9,302 nucleotides of DNA from Desulfuromonas sp. (GTDB taxonomy: Bacteria; Desulfobacterota; Desulfuromonadia; Desulfuromonadales; SZUA-401): assembly GCA_002869605.1 (NCBI GenBank), contig PKUI01000102.1:1-9302 (forward strand). The letters are read 5' to 3'. Both the position numbers and the translations under genes were made by a program. The notes below the pieces were generated by a model that saw only the letters and a list, made by a program, of their open reading frames with translations, was not told the DNA's origin and did not search any database. Of this stretch, positions 1-7,379 are shown in pieces; position 1 is the stretch's first letter, and every line of letters starts with the position of its first letter.

Positions 1-40
1 CATACCATTTGCGAGTACATTTACCATATCTAGCAGAGAA

Positions 41-46
41 AGGAGG
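41..46 (+). promoter_or_regulatory. Shine-Dalgarno of the zinc-ribbon gene
   Basis: AGGAGG, six bases before the ATG at 53. This is the closest match to the full consensus in the window and suggests efficient translation of this small protein. Confidence 0.8.
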
Positions 47-52
47 CACCCT

Positions 53-268
53 ATGAAATGCCCCGTCTGTAAAAGCTATGCCAACCAGGAAATCGACCTT
101 CACTCCGACCAGTTCACCGAAGAACTTATCAAGTGCGATGTTTGCGGCTGCGAATGGGCCGTCAACCACGGGCTGATCGAAGTCATCAACGACTCACAAA
201 TCAACTCGTTTCTCGAGTCCACCACCGAATGCGTCGAGGGCGACGACTACAACTACGCCGTCGCTTAA
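53..268 (+). CDS. Small CxxC zinc-ribbon protein (hypothetical, 71 aa)
   Basis: Seen: a 71-residue acidic protein with two Cys pairs, C3-x2-C6 and C28-x2-C31 (C33 and C60 are extra), spaced as in a treble-clef zinc ribbon. A strong Shine-Dalgarno (AGGAGG, 41-46) sits 6 nt before the ATG and fixes the start. After about residue 40 the chain is acidic, with no signal peptide or membrane segment, so it should be cytoplasmic. Known: such small ribbons usually bind one Zn(II) and serve nucleic-acid or protein contacts. No specific family is recognised and no role is assigned. It stands alone on the plus strand, convergent with the carboxylase operon, and its message should end at the hairpin 20 nt downstream. 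The 52 bases upstream show no clear promoter, so it could be the last gene of an operon that starts outside the window. Confidence 0.82.
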   Translation: MKCPVCKSYANQEIDLHSDQFTEELIKCDVCGCEWAVNHGLIEVINDSQINSFLESTTECVEGDDYNYAVA

Positions 269-288
269 CCCTCCCCCTGCCATAGATT

Positions 289-325
289 AAAAAAAGCGCC
301 CCGCCAGATTCAGGCGGGGCGCTTT
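289..325. terminator. Bidirectional intrinsic terminator between convergent genes
   Basis: A perfect 13-bp stem (293-305 with 313-325, core GCGCCCCGCC/GGCGGGGCGC) closes a 7-nt loop, AGATTCA. Seven A's at 289-295 precede it, so on the minus strand the hairpin is followed by an uninterrupted T7. This makes it a strong terminator for the carboxylase operon, whose stop codon lies 30 nt before the hairpin. On the plus strand the tail is TTTGGTTT, which is less ideal, so termination of the zinc-ribbon message may be weaker. Confidence 0.92.
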
Positions 326-354
326 GGTTTGCCTGGCTCTTATCTTCTGAAACC

Positions 355-3216
355 TCAGGTAACGGCTCCTAGATATTCGCTGGTCCGGGCACGACGCTCT
401 TTTTCGATCTCCTGCGGATCAACTTCGACGAACTTCTCGTCCGGTGTGACCTTGAAGAGCGGCTGCCCCTTCTTGACGATGATGCCGTCGGTTCCCTCGA
501 TGAGGATCTTGTCGATGGTCCCCGCGAAGGGCGCCGGCACCTTGTTGAACATTTTCATGACCTCGAGGATGAACAGCGGCTGCCCCTTCTCGAAGTGCAT
601 CCCCTCGGTCACGAACGCCGGCATGCCTGGAGCCTCCTGGCCGTAGTACATCCCGCCTCCCGGGGTGACTATCTCGTCGGCCTTGGTCGCCGGTGGCGGC
701 ACCAGAACCTTCTTCATCGCCGCCTGCAGGTCGGGGTCGTTGAGATAGTCGGGGATGGTGACCTCGAGATCCTCTTCGACGCGAAAATCGAAGAAGTCGG
801 TCTTGTCGGCGACCAGGAACAGCAGTCCGAACAGTTCGTTGCCGACCTCGAAACCGAAGTGAGCCTCCTGCACCGCTGACCAGGTCTCCTTGTCGAGTCC
901 GCCTTGCGGCTTGTCCTTGGCCAGCATCTCGTTAAGCTTCGCGTAGTCCTCTTTTTCAAGGCCGAGCTTCTCGCGCAAGTCCGCATAAAATTGCAGTGCG
1001 TTCTCCAGCAGCTCGTGGTCGTGTGACCAGATCACCTCGGCAGAGGGGCGCTTTGGATCGTAGCCCATGTTGAGATATTCGTAGGTCTCTTCGAGCACCA
1101 CCAGCGGGTTACGCAACCACTTGAGTTTACCCTTCTCGAGGGCGAAGTTCTTCTTGTTGATACTCAACCAACCGGAAAGCAGGTGCGGATCGCTCAGCAG
1201 CACTTCCATCGGGCGGGTAAGCAACGTCCCCTTGCGATCGAGGGTCTCCGAAATCATCTTCGCAACCTCGGGATCTTCACCATACGTCTTGGCGCAGTGC
1301 TTCTTCATCGCCAGGAAAGCGTAAACCACGTCGATCTTCTGGGACTCTTCCTTGAGCTTACCGATCAGGGTCAGGTACGGCACCACGAAGCGGGTGGTCG
1401 GCTTGGCCATGACGTTCTGGCCGATGAACCAGTTGACCAGACCGTAGTGAAAAGCGAGGTTGGTAGCGAGGTTGGTCCCGCGCAGAACCGTCTTACGCAG
1501 CACCTTGGCGAGTTGCTCATAGCTGGCAACCCGGTCCTCCCCCTCGGTGAGCAGCAGGGCGATGTTCGAATCGTAAGCCCCGGCGAGGGTGTAGCGCATG
1601 AACAGCCCGGTATCGGGATTCTTGATGCAGATCCCCTGGTCGTCGCGAATCTCCCCTTCGATCGGAGCTGACCAGTAGCGAATCACGCCGCCAGCGCTGG
1701 GCGAAAGCGAGCAGTCGGTAGCGTTGAGGCGCGCTTCGGCGCCGGCACCGCAACGGGGCATACGCTCGGGACGCGGCAGGCTCTTCTTGTGCAGGGCGAG
1801 CAGCGCCATCGCCTCGACCAGCGACTCGACGACAAAGTAGTCGTTCTTGTCCTTGGGGTTGGTGAACTTCAGGTTGTAGACCAGCTCGGTGACACGGTGC
1901 TCGACCTGGATGCGGGTGTTGACCTCCATGAAGTAATGGCGATCACGGTCGACGATGCACTCGAAGGTCGAGGCGGAGTCGAGACCGACCGCCTTACCGA
2001 AACGCTCCGACTGCTCCTCCATCCGCTTGAGCACCTCGAGATCAGTGGCCAGCGCTTCGGCTTGCTTTTTGTTACCGGCCTGCTTGGCTTTGTCGATCTC
2101 CAGCGCCAACGCTTCCTGGGTCACCGAAATCTCGAGCAGTTTCTGCTCGTGCATCTGCAGCGAGCAATCCCGACCGCCGAGGGCGATACACCAGTCGCCG
2201 TTGCCGAGCAGCTGGATCTCGTTGTGGCGGGTCTGCTCGATATTCAGCTCGATGAGCACGTTCTTGTTGTCGCCAATACCGTTCGCCTTGACCTCGAGCA
2301 GGACTTCACGAACCAGCTCGGGCGCAGCGGCCGCGGCCTTCTTGATGTCGGCGTCGGTCGGGTTTTTCTTGGTCAGCAGCGAAGCACCGAGGATTCGCTG
2401 CCCCTTACCGCCGCCGCCGCCGATCGCCTTGAGGCGGATACGGGCACCGGGGTAGCCCTTGAACATCTCGACACATTCGGTCTCAACCTGGGAACACAGC
2501 TCTTCCATGGAGAAGAGATCGATCCCCTTGTCGTAGGACGCCATCAGGATTTCGTCCGCCAGCACTTCCGGCGAGGCATCCTTGTTCTTGAGCTTCAAAC
2601 CTTCGGCATCGGCCAGGGCCAGCAGCGCCTCGCGGCTCGGATGCTTCTTGATCAGGGTGCGGGCGGTAACATTGTCGATACCGGGGGTGACGGAGACATC
2701 AACCGTCAGAGCGGTACGCTTGGCTTCGTCCTTCTTGCCGGCACCGCGCTGGGTCGCCGAGCAGGGGCCGATGAACTTCAGGCCGGCATCCTCGATGGCC
2801 GCGACAAACTCATCGTCTTCGGCCATGAAGCCGTAACCAGCAAAAATCGAGTCGTAGCCGTTATCCTTGGCGATCTGGATGATCTGACCGATACGCTCGA
2901 CACGCTCTTCCTTGCTGGCGCCGGTGTAATCGGGCACCCGGTGTACGCGGGTCGAATCGGTCAACTTGCGCAGTTCGGGCGACAGGGCGTTGGGATAGAC
3001 GATCGAGTCCTTCTCCGAAAGCAGGATGCCGTAGTGACTGATCCCCATCTCCTCGTAGACGGTCATCGCCTCCATACGGATCGGACCGCGGCAGACGATC
3101 AGCGGCTTGAGATCCTCGCAGGAGAAAGAACGGACCCACTCCGAATCGGACTTGCCGAGGCGGCGGTCGCGATGAATCAGCGGATTATTGGAATAGTAAT
3201 CTGTATTTTGTGCCAT
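355..3216 (-). CDS. Acyl-CoA carboxylase biotin carboxylase-BCCP fusion subunit
   Basis: A 953-aa protein that should carboxylate its own biotin using ATP and bicarbonate, and hand the carboxyl group to the carboxyltransferase encoded upstream. Seen: an N-terminal biotin carboxylase domain (about 36-170, with GYGFMAEDDEF and FIGP); an ATP-grasp Gly-rich loop K263-AIGGGGGKG; RDCS and Q358-K359 (E. coli AccC Lys238 position); Mg-binding E419 and E431; the MEVNTRIQVEH block 430-440; R496 in EARLNA (AccC Arg338); a helical linker of about 230 residues; and a biotinyl domain with E885-V-M-K888-M, where K888 is the biotin site. Start: the ATG at 3216 has TGGAGA at suitable spacing. An open extension 56 codons further upstream overlaps the previous gene's 3' end and has no good ribosome site. 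Oddities: about 55-60 extra residues between PG178-179 and K263, Glu where AccC has His236, Arg after QVEH where Pro is usual, and a 30-residue tail after the biotinyl domain. Substrate (acetyl-, propionyl- or other acyl-CoA) cannot be decided. Confidence 0.9.
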   Translation of the reverse strand: MAQNTDYYSNNPLIHRDRRLGKSDSEWVRSFSCEDLKPLIVCRGPIRMEAMTVYEEMGISHYGILLSEKDSIVYPNALSPELRKLTDSTRVHRVPDYTGASKEERVERIGQIIQIAKDNGYDSIFAGYGFMAEDDEFVAAIEDAGLKFIGPCSATQRGAGKKDEAKRTALTVDVSVTPGIDNVTARTLIKKHPSREALLALADAEGLKLKNKDASPEVLADEILMASYDKGIDLFSMEELCSQVETECVEMFKGYPGARIRLKAIGGGGGKGQRILGASLLTKKNPTDADIKKAAAAAPELVREVLLEVKANGIGDNKNVLIELNIEQTRHNEIQLLGNGDWCIALGGRDCSLQMHEQKLLEISVTQEALALEIDKAKQAGNKKQAEALATDLEVLKRMEEQSERFGKAVGLDSASTFECIVDRDRHYFMEVNTRIQVEHRVTELVYNLKFTNPKDKNDYFVVESLVEAMALLALHKKSLPRPERMPRCGAGAEARLNATDCSLSPSAGGVIRYWSAPIEGEIRDDQGICIKNPDTGLFMRYTLAGAYDSNIALLLTEGEDRVASYEQLAKVLRKTVLRGTNLATNLAFHYGLVNWFIGQNVMAKPTTRFVVPYLTLIGKLKEESQKIDVVYAFLAMKKHCAKTYGEDPEVAKMISETLDRKGTLLTRPMEVLLSDPHLLSGWLSINKKNFALEKGKLKWLRNPLVVLEETYEYLNMGYDPKRPSAEVIWSHDHELLENALQFYADLREKLGLEKEDYAKLNEMLAKDKPQGGLDKETWSAVQEAHFGFEVGNELFGLLFLVADKTDFFDFRVEEDLEVTIPDYLNDPDLQAAMKKVLVPPPATKADEIVTPGGGMYYGQEAPGMPAFVTEGMHFEKGQPLFILEVMKMFNKVPAPFAGTIDKILIEGTDGIIVKKGQPLFKVTPDEKFVEVDPQEIEKERRARTSEYLGAVT

Positions 3217-3277
3217 GGGCTTTATCTCCAGATCGAAATCTTTGTTAGCTTTCATTGCCGTTGCAATCCCCAACTGT

Positions 3278-5002
3278 TTAATGGAATTCGCGCTGCACGC
3301 CTTGCCATGCAGACGGCTTGTAATGACGCAGCAGGAAGTTGAGGTTCTTGCCGAGGGTTTCGCGCAGATCGGTCGGCATGACAATCGAGGAGATCGAGCC
3401 GAGGGCCAGACCTTCCTTCGGGTTCATCAGCTCCCTCTCGTAGCGCTGATTCAGCGCCGCTTCCTCGACCTTGAGGAACTCGGCCGCTTCGGCTTCGGCC
3501 TCGCGCTTGGCCTCGTCGCCGTCCATGCCCGCCTTGGCGCGCTCGGCGATACCGGCGGCGATGCGACCCTTGATCGAACCACGCAGCTTACGCAGCTCAT
3601 CCTTGTAGACGAACTCCTTACCGGCCGGACCCATAACCGCCAGACGGGTGGTCGGCAGGGCGAGCACCAGGTCGGCGCCGGTCGGGTAGTTGTTGTAGGA
3701 AGCGTAGGCGCCGCCGAAGGCGTTGCGCAAAATCAGCAGGATACGCGGGGTACGCACATCGACAATCGAGTCGAGCATCGAACGACCGGCCTGGACGATA
3801 CCGCGGGCCTCCTGCTCGCGCCCGGGGAGGAAGCCGGTGGTGTCCTCCATGAAGATCAGCGGGATATTGTAGATGTTGCAGAAGCGCACGAAACGCGCGA
3901 TCTTCAGCGCCGAGTCGCAGTCGATCTGGCCCGAGGCGACCGCCGAGTTGTTGGCGACGAAACCGACCACGTGACCGCCGAGACGACCGAAGGCGGTCAC
4001 CGCCTCACGGGCGCGATCCGGTTGCAGCTCGAAGTAATCACCGTGATCGCAGATCTGCTGGATGATGATCGAAACGTCGAACGGGGTATTGAATCCGGTC
4101 GGCGAGTTGAAGGCCTTCTTCAGCAGCGTGTTGATCTCCCAGGTTTTACGATCGAGGGGATCGCTGGTCTCCTGGAAGGGGGCCGTGCTGTAGTTGTTAT
4201 CGGGAACATAGCTGATCAGGCGTGCCGCGGTCCGCAGAGCTGCGGTCTCATCGGCCACCGTCAAATCGGCCACGCCCGTGGCACCGTGCACCAGGGGCCC
4301 ACCGAGCTCTTCGGGGGTGATGTCCTCACCGAGCACCGACTTGACGACACCAGGACCGGTCAGGCCGAAGAAGGTATCGTTCGGCTGGATGACGAAGGAA
4401 CCCTGGCGCGGCAGGTAGGAGCCGCCGCCGGCGTTGAACCCAAACATACACATGACGGTGGGAACCACGCCGCTGATCTTGCGTAGCGCGGTGAAGGCCT
4501 CGGCGTAGCCGTCGAGACCACCGACCCCGGCGGGAACAAAGGCGCCAGCCGAGTCGTTCATGCCGATCAGGGGAATCCCCTTCTCGCCGCACATCTGAAA
4601 CATGCGCGCCAGTTTGTTGCCGTTGGTCGCATCGATGGAACCGGCGCGGACCGTGAAGTCGTGCCCGTAGATACCAACGTCACGACCGTTGATATTCAGA
4701 ATCCCGGTCATCAGCGACGCACCGTCGAGATTCTTACCCCAGTTCTGGTAGAGGATATTCGGGTTCTCCTGGGTGAGGACCTTGATCCGCTCCCAGACGG
4801 TCATGCGCTTCTTGAAGTGCTGCTTCTCGATCTGAGCAACCTTGACCGACTTGATCGGGCGCTCGATCAGGTCATGACCTTCCTTCATGACCTCTTCGTA
4901 GGGGCCTGTGGTGCCGCTGATTTCACCGGGGATGGTGAACTCAACCTTTTCGGTCTCGGCAAACGGATTTTTCAGTGAAGGTTTAATCGCTTTTTTAGAC
5001 AT
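3278..5002 (-). CDS. Acyl-CoA carboxylase carboxyltransferase subunit
   Basis: A 574-aa biotin-dependent carboxyltransferase with both crotonase-like halves in one chain, as in PccB. It moves CO2 from carboxybiotin to an acyl-CoA and is cytoplasmic. Seen: N-terminal half with [17 protein letters not shown] (about 106-122), [10 protein letters not shown] (145-154) and oxyanion loop AGGGSY (191-196), followed by [21 protein letters not shown]-terminal half with GFLPGREQE (390-398) and the second oxyanion loop FGGAY (429-433). Residue 434, after GGAY, is Ala; in Streptomyces PccB this position is Asp422, a substrate-specificity residue, so neither propionyl- nor acetyl-CoA is favoured by it. A charged, probably helical insert of roughly 40 residues (about 465-523) follows AVMGPAG. 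Start: ATG at 5002 preceded by GAGGGA; the in-frame ATG 20 codons upstream lacks a ribosome site. First gene of the operon; the biotin carboxylase fusion follows after 61 nt. Confidence 0.93.
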   Translation of the reverse strand: MSKKAIKPSLKNPFAETEKVEFTIPGEISGTTGPYEEVMKEGHDLIERPIKSVKVAQIEKQHFKKRMTVWERIKVLTQENPNILYQNWGKNLDGASLMTGILNINGRDVGIYGHDFTVRAGSIDATNGNKLARMFQMCGEKGIPLIGMNDSAGAFVPAGVGGLDGYAEAFTALRKISGVVPTVMCMFGFNAGGGSYLPRQGSFVIQPNDTFFGLTGPGVVKSVLGEDITPEELGGPLVHGATGVADLTVADETAALRTAARLISYVPDNNYSTAPFQETSDPLDRKTWEINTLLKKAFNSPTGFNTPFDVSIIIQQICDHGDYFELQPDRAREAVTAFGRLGGHVVGFVANNSAVASGQIDCDSALKIARFVRFCNIYNIPLIFMEDTTGFLPGREQEARGIVQAGRSMLDSIVDVRTPRILLILRNAFGGAYASYNNYPTGADLVLALPTTRLAVMGPAGKEFVYKDELRKLRGSIKGRIAAGIAERAKAGMDGDEAKREAEAEAAEFLKVEEAALNQRYERELMNPKEGLALGSISSIVMPTDLRETLGKNLNFLLRHYKPSAWQGVQREFH

Positions 5003-5248
5003 CTCGTCCCTCTGCTGAATGGAATTTTCGCCCGGCGGGCCAACGACCCTGGTTCCGGACATCAGTGTGAATCGCTATATACATTATGTTGAGTGAATCT
5101 GAAAACAAGCCCTCGACACGCCGCAGCGTAAAACCGCGCGACGGAACCTCTGCTATCTTCCCTGCCCGGGGCGACCATTGAACCCCGTATGCCGGACATG
5201 TCATAGAGGGTGGAGTGAAATCGGGAATGTGGTCGGCGTAAACAGCAA

Positions 5249-5267
5249 AATAAAAAGAGGTTTTATT
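5249..5267. promoter_or_regulatory. Palindrome at the carboxylase transcription start, candidate operator
   Basis: Perfect inverted repeat AATAAAA-AGAGG-TTTTATT that begins at the predicted +1 of the minus-strand promoter, a position typical of a repressor site. It resembles the 5320-5337 palindrome: both have ATAAA and TTTAT arms around a purine-rich AGAGG/AGGA centre. It could also be a weak AT-rich hairpin at the extreme 5' end of the mRNA. Confidence 0.35.
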
Positions 5268-5274
5268 CCCGCAC

Positions 5275-5304
5275 GGTATAGCGGAAAGAGCAGCTTATTG
5301 TCAA
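5275..5304 (-). promoter_or_regulatory. Sigma-70-like promoter of the carboxylase operon
   Basis: On the minus strand, TTGACA (5304-5299) is separated by 18 bp from TATACC (5280-5275). The -35 is a perfect consensus and the -10 matches four of six positions. Transcription would start near 5268, giving an untranslated leader of about 265 nt before the carboxyltransferase ATG. No known riboswitch class is recognised in that leader. It holds a short hairpin (CGGGG/CCCCG, 5167-5187). Confidence 0.6.
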
Positions 5305-5319
5305 CCGGTTTTTTATTCT

Positions 5320-5337
5320 GGATAAAAGGATTTATCC
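5320..5337. promoter_or_regulatory. Palindrome upstream of the carboxylase promoter, candidate operator
   Basis: Perfect inverted repeat GGATAAA-AGGA-TTTATCC. Its centre lies about 60 bp upstream of the predicted minus-strand start, the usual place for an activator site, and upstream of the -35. It lies about 110 bp before the divergent plus-strand promoter. No matching regulator is encoded in the window. The role is inferred from symmetry and position only. Confidence 0.4.
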
Positions 5338-5447
5338 GCGATTAAATGCCTTTTTTCAGTGCTATTACCCTGTTTGACAAATTTGCAAAGATGCCGCCGC
5401 GCGCGCTTTTTACTTCACAAAACAGTGTGTTGCAAAAGGCCTGACCA

Positions 5448-5477
5448 TTGACTTGAAGCGCCGCATTCGTCTATACT
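5448..5477 (+). promoter_or_regulatory. Sigma-70-like promoter of the unknown gene-mqnB-mqnD operon
   Basis: TTGACT (5448-5453), an 18-bp spacer, then TATACT (5472-5477). Five of six positions match consensus in each box. Transcription should start near 5484, about 50 nt before the ATG at 5533. An AAGGA ribosome site (5515-5519) lies 13 nt before that ATG, slightly long spacing. Divergent from the carboxylase promoter, with about 140 bp between the two -35 boxes. Confidence 0.7.
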
Positions 5478-5532
5478 TCACTGCTGCATTTGAGCAAGTA
5501 AACATCTTCAGCCCAAGGATATTTTTTCAACC

Positions 5533-6612
5533 ATGGACGGCTTTGACTATCCACTCGGCATCCAGCTCTGGGCCAACGACGCCCGAGCCAGCCTGCATCG
5601 TCAACAGGAGGGCTATACCCACGCCCTGCTCGACAACTCCTCGGACGCCTACCGCTTCACGGCCGTCGCCGGGGCCGCCAAGGTCCGCGACATCTTCCAT
5701 GCCTTCGCGGCCCTGCTTGGCGACGATGCGTTCCTGATTCTCGAATACTACCCTGAAGCCGAAGGGTCAGAATCCAGCGACGTACGCCCTGGACCGCAGA
5801 TCTTCTACTCCCCGTACCTACCGATCAACGAGCTGCTGGAGAACCTCGAGCCATACATGGAGCGCATGATACACGACGGTTTCGTCGGATTCGGGCTTGC
5901 CAACAACAGCGCCGGCGCAGAACTGTTCTTCTCGGAAGAGAAGGTTCTGACCTGTTTCTCGGGGAACCATATCCGTATCATGGACCTGTTCAGCAAACAC
6001 GGGCTCCACTACGACCCCAACCAGCTCTTCCCGAGTGACTTCGGACACGACCACCTCTCCCTGCTCTGCCACCAGCGCAGCAACTTGCCCTCTTCGCTGG
6101 CGATGTTGCGTGACGACGAGCTCGACTACCTGAACTTCTGTGCCGATCTCAACGACCAACTCGAGATGTATCCGGTCGACGAATCGCTGTCGTTCTTCTT
6201 TTCCGGCAGCGAACAGACCCAGATTGAAACGGTGCTCAAAACCCACCGCGCCTACGAGGATTTTGCCGAAGAGGATTTTGGAACCTTGCTGCTTGACTGG
6301 GACGACTTCGTCAGTGAATGCCAGGCCTCTTTCGAAGGGGATCTGTGGGAATACCGGCAGGGGCTGCGCATCCGCGACATGATTCAGTTTGTCGCCGATC
6401 AGCTGCAGACCCCGCTGCGCGACAAGATCCTCGACATTGTCGCCGACCCGGACGATCGTTTTCGGCAGAGTCTGGTCGATCGCCGCAAGCGCCTCGACAC
6501 GCCAGCAGCCCCCCCCCACAATGACCCCCCCTTCTGGTACCGCGGCGTGGTTCGCAACCAGGGAGTACCCCTGCGTCGCGACCTGATCCGCCAGGGCTGG
6601 TTCCAGGCCTGA
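5533..6612 (+). CDS. Unrecognised 359-aa protein, first gene of the menaquinone operon
   Basis: I do not recognise this family. Seen: a soluble, acidic protein with no signal peptide, membrane segment, CxxC pair or nucleotide-binding loop. Residues about 40-205 look mixed alpha/beta, with hydrophobic strands such as AFLILEYY and GFVGFGLA. Residues about 205-320 look mostly helical and acidic. A short Pro-rich linker (PAAPPHNDPP) then leads to a basic, aromatic tail (FWYRGVV...RRDLIRQGWF) that looks like a conserved motif rather than random sequence. GC-rich third positions match the neighbouring mqn genes, so it is a genuine native gene. The linker is encoded by a run of nine C's (6509-6517) and a run of seven C's (6525-6531). 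Start: the ATG at 5533 lies 50 nt downstream of a good promoter. mqnB begins 17 nt after its stop, so the two are cotranscribed. A link with menaquinone is only guilt by association. Confidence 0.8.
   Translation: MDGFDYPLGIQLWANDARASLHRQQEGYTHALLDNSSDAYRFTAVAGAAKVRDIFHAFAALLGDDAFLILEYYPEAEGSESSDVRPGPQIFYSPYLPINELLENLEPYMERMIHDGFVGFGLANNSAGAELFFSEEKVLTCFSGNHIRIMDLFSKHGLHYDPNQLFPSDFGHDHLSLLCHQRSNLPSSLAMLRDDELDYLNFCADLNDQLEMYPVDESLSFFFSGSEQTQIETVLKTHRAYEDFAEEDFGTLLLDWDDFVSECQASFEGDLWEYRQGLRIRDMIQFVADQLQTPLRDKILDIVADPDDRFRQSLVDRRKRLDTPAAPPHNDPPFWYRGVVRNQGVPLRRDLIRQGWFQA
6509..6531 (+). repeat. Paired homopolymeric C-tracts (C9 and C7)
   Basis: Nine C's at 6509-6517 and seven at 6525-6531, 7 bases apart, inside the 3' part of the unknown gene. 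They encode Pro-rich linker residues. Such tracts are prone to replication slippage and to sequencing error. The reading frame is intact here, and the residues after the tracts look like real protein. Confidence 0.8.
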
Positions 6613-6629
6613 GCCCGCGATCCTCAGCC

Positions 6630-7379
6630 ATGACCCCGTTACTACTGATTGCCGCCGTTGATACCGAGACCAAGGGACTGCTGCAACTGCTCCAGGATGC
6701 ACGACCTCTAGAGTGCGCGCAGCACAGCGCCTGGCACGGCCAGCTGCACGGCCACGAGGTGCTGCTGCTAGCCGGCGGCGTCGGCAAGACCAACGCCGCC
6801 GCCTCCACCGCCGTGGCTCTGGAACGGTTTGCCCCGCACGGCGTGATCAGCTTCGGCAGTGCCGGCGCCTACCGCGACAGCGGGCTGCGCCAGGGCGACC
6901 TGGTGCTGGCCAGCGAATCGATCGCGGCCGACGAGGGGGTGGCGTGTGCCGACACCTTTCTCGACTTCGAGGTCCTCGGCTTCCCGAGCGTGGCGCGGCC
7001 CGAAAAGCGCTATAACCGCTTCCCCGCCCCGCCGGTGCTGCACGTGCAAGCCGCACAGATTCTCGCCGACCCGGCCGCCAGGCTCGGGGTCGCGCTGCGC
7101 TGCGGCGCCAGCCTCACCGTCTCGAGCTGCTCCGGAAGCTCCACGCGTGGTGACCTCCTCGCCGCCCGCTGGCAGGGTGTATGCGAAAACATGGAGGGCG
7201 CCGCCGTCGCCCAGGTCTGCAGCGCCTGGGGAATTCCGTGGCTCGAGGTACGGGCCATTTCCAACCTGGTGGAAGACCGTGACACCTCCACCTGGAACCT
7301 GCCGTTGGCGTGTGAGCACGTTCAGGAAGCGGTCTGCGCCCTGGTGGAACATCTTCCTCCCAAGGAGTGGCTCGCGTGA
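6630..7379 (+). CDS. mqnB: Futalosine hydrolase
   Basis: A 249-aa member of the MTA/SAH nucleosidase (PNP/UDP phosphorylase) superfamily. Known: MqnB cleaves futalosine to dehypoxanthine futalosine and hypoxanthine, the second committed step of the futalosine route to menaquinone, in the cytoplasm. Seen: AAVDTET at the N-terminus, with E13 at the position of the MTAN catalytic Glu; GGVGKTNAAAST (49-60); FGSAGA (75-80); the ribose-binding ENMEGAA (186-192); and RAISNLVEDRD (208-218), where the SN in place of the MTAN SD is typical of futalosine hydrolases. No Shine-Dalgarno precedes the ATG, and the gap after the previous gene is 17 nt, so translation may be coupled to it. The gene overlaps mqnD by 4 nt. 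An MTAN acting on other substrates is the alternative, but the adjacent mqnD makes MqnB the better call. Confidence 0.9.
   Translation: MTPLLLIAAVDTETKGLLQLLQDARPLECAQHSAWHGQLHGHEVLLLAGGVGKTNAAASTAVALERFAPHGVISFGSAGAYRDSGLRQGDLVLASESIAADEGVACADTFLDFEVLGFPSVARPEKRYNRFPAPPVLHVQAAQILADPAARLGVALRCGASLTVSSCSGSSTRGDLLAARWQGVCENMEGAAVAQVCSAWGIPWLEVRAISNLVEDRDTSTWNLPLACEHVQEAVCALVEHLPPKEWLA
7362..7367 (+). promoter_or_regulatory. Shine-Dalgarno that decides the mqnD start
   Basis: AAGGAG lies inside the last codons of mqnB, 8 nt before the GTG at 7376. It overlaps the in-frame GTG at 7367, which therefore cannot use it, so 7376 is preferred as the mqnD start. Confidence 0.75.

Noticed and set aside
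1789..3342. A 517-codon open frame on the plus strand opposite the biotin carboxylase gene
   Set aside because: It is the antisense of a gene with strong domain evidence. Its translation is repetitive in Leu, Asp, Gly and Arg with no recognisable domain, as expected for a shadow in GC-rich DNA.
3217..3384. A 56-codon upstream extension of the biotin carboxylase
   Set aside because: It overlaps the 3' end of the carboxyltransferase gene, lacks a good ribosome site, and the ATG at 3216 has one.
3215..4486. A 423-codon open frame on the plus strand opposite the carboxyltransferase gene
   Set aside because: Same reason: antisense shadow, low-complexity Gly/Asp/Arg/His-rich translation, no motif.
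5169..5190. A GGTTCAA-like stretch on the minus strand that recalls a tRNA T-arm
   Set aside because: The flanking stem closes an 11-nt loop, and no acceptor, D or anticodon arm is present.
4995..5204. A 69-codon frame in the carboxylase leader that overlaps the carboxyltransferase start by 8 nt
   Set aside because: No ribosome site before its ATG and an Arg-rich translation with no motif. A coupled leader peptide is conceivable, but nothing supports it.
5374..5379. A TTGACA on the plus strand as a second promoter
   Set aside because: At 16-18 bp spacing the sequence is GC-rich with no -10-like hexamer; the TTGACT/TATACT pair at 5448-5477 is much better.
5818..6702. A 294-codon open frame on the minus strand opposite the unknown 359-aa gene
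   Set aside because: The plus-strand frame has a promoter, a ribosome site and operon context. The minus frame is Val/Glu/Gly-rich and also runs into mqnB. Because the plus-strand gene is not a known family this is less certain than the other cases, but still favoured.
6768..7352. A 194-codon open frame on the minus strand opposite mqnB
   Set aside because: mqnB is firmly identified by its motifs; the antisense translation has no recognisable domain.
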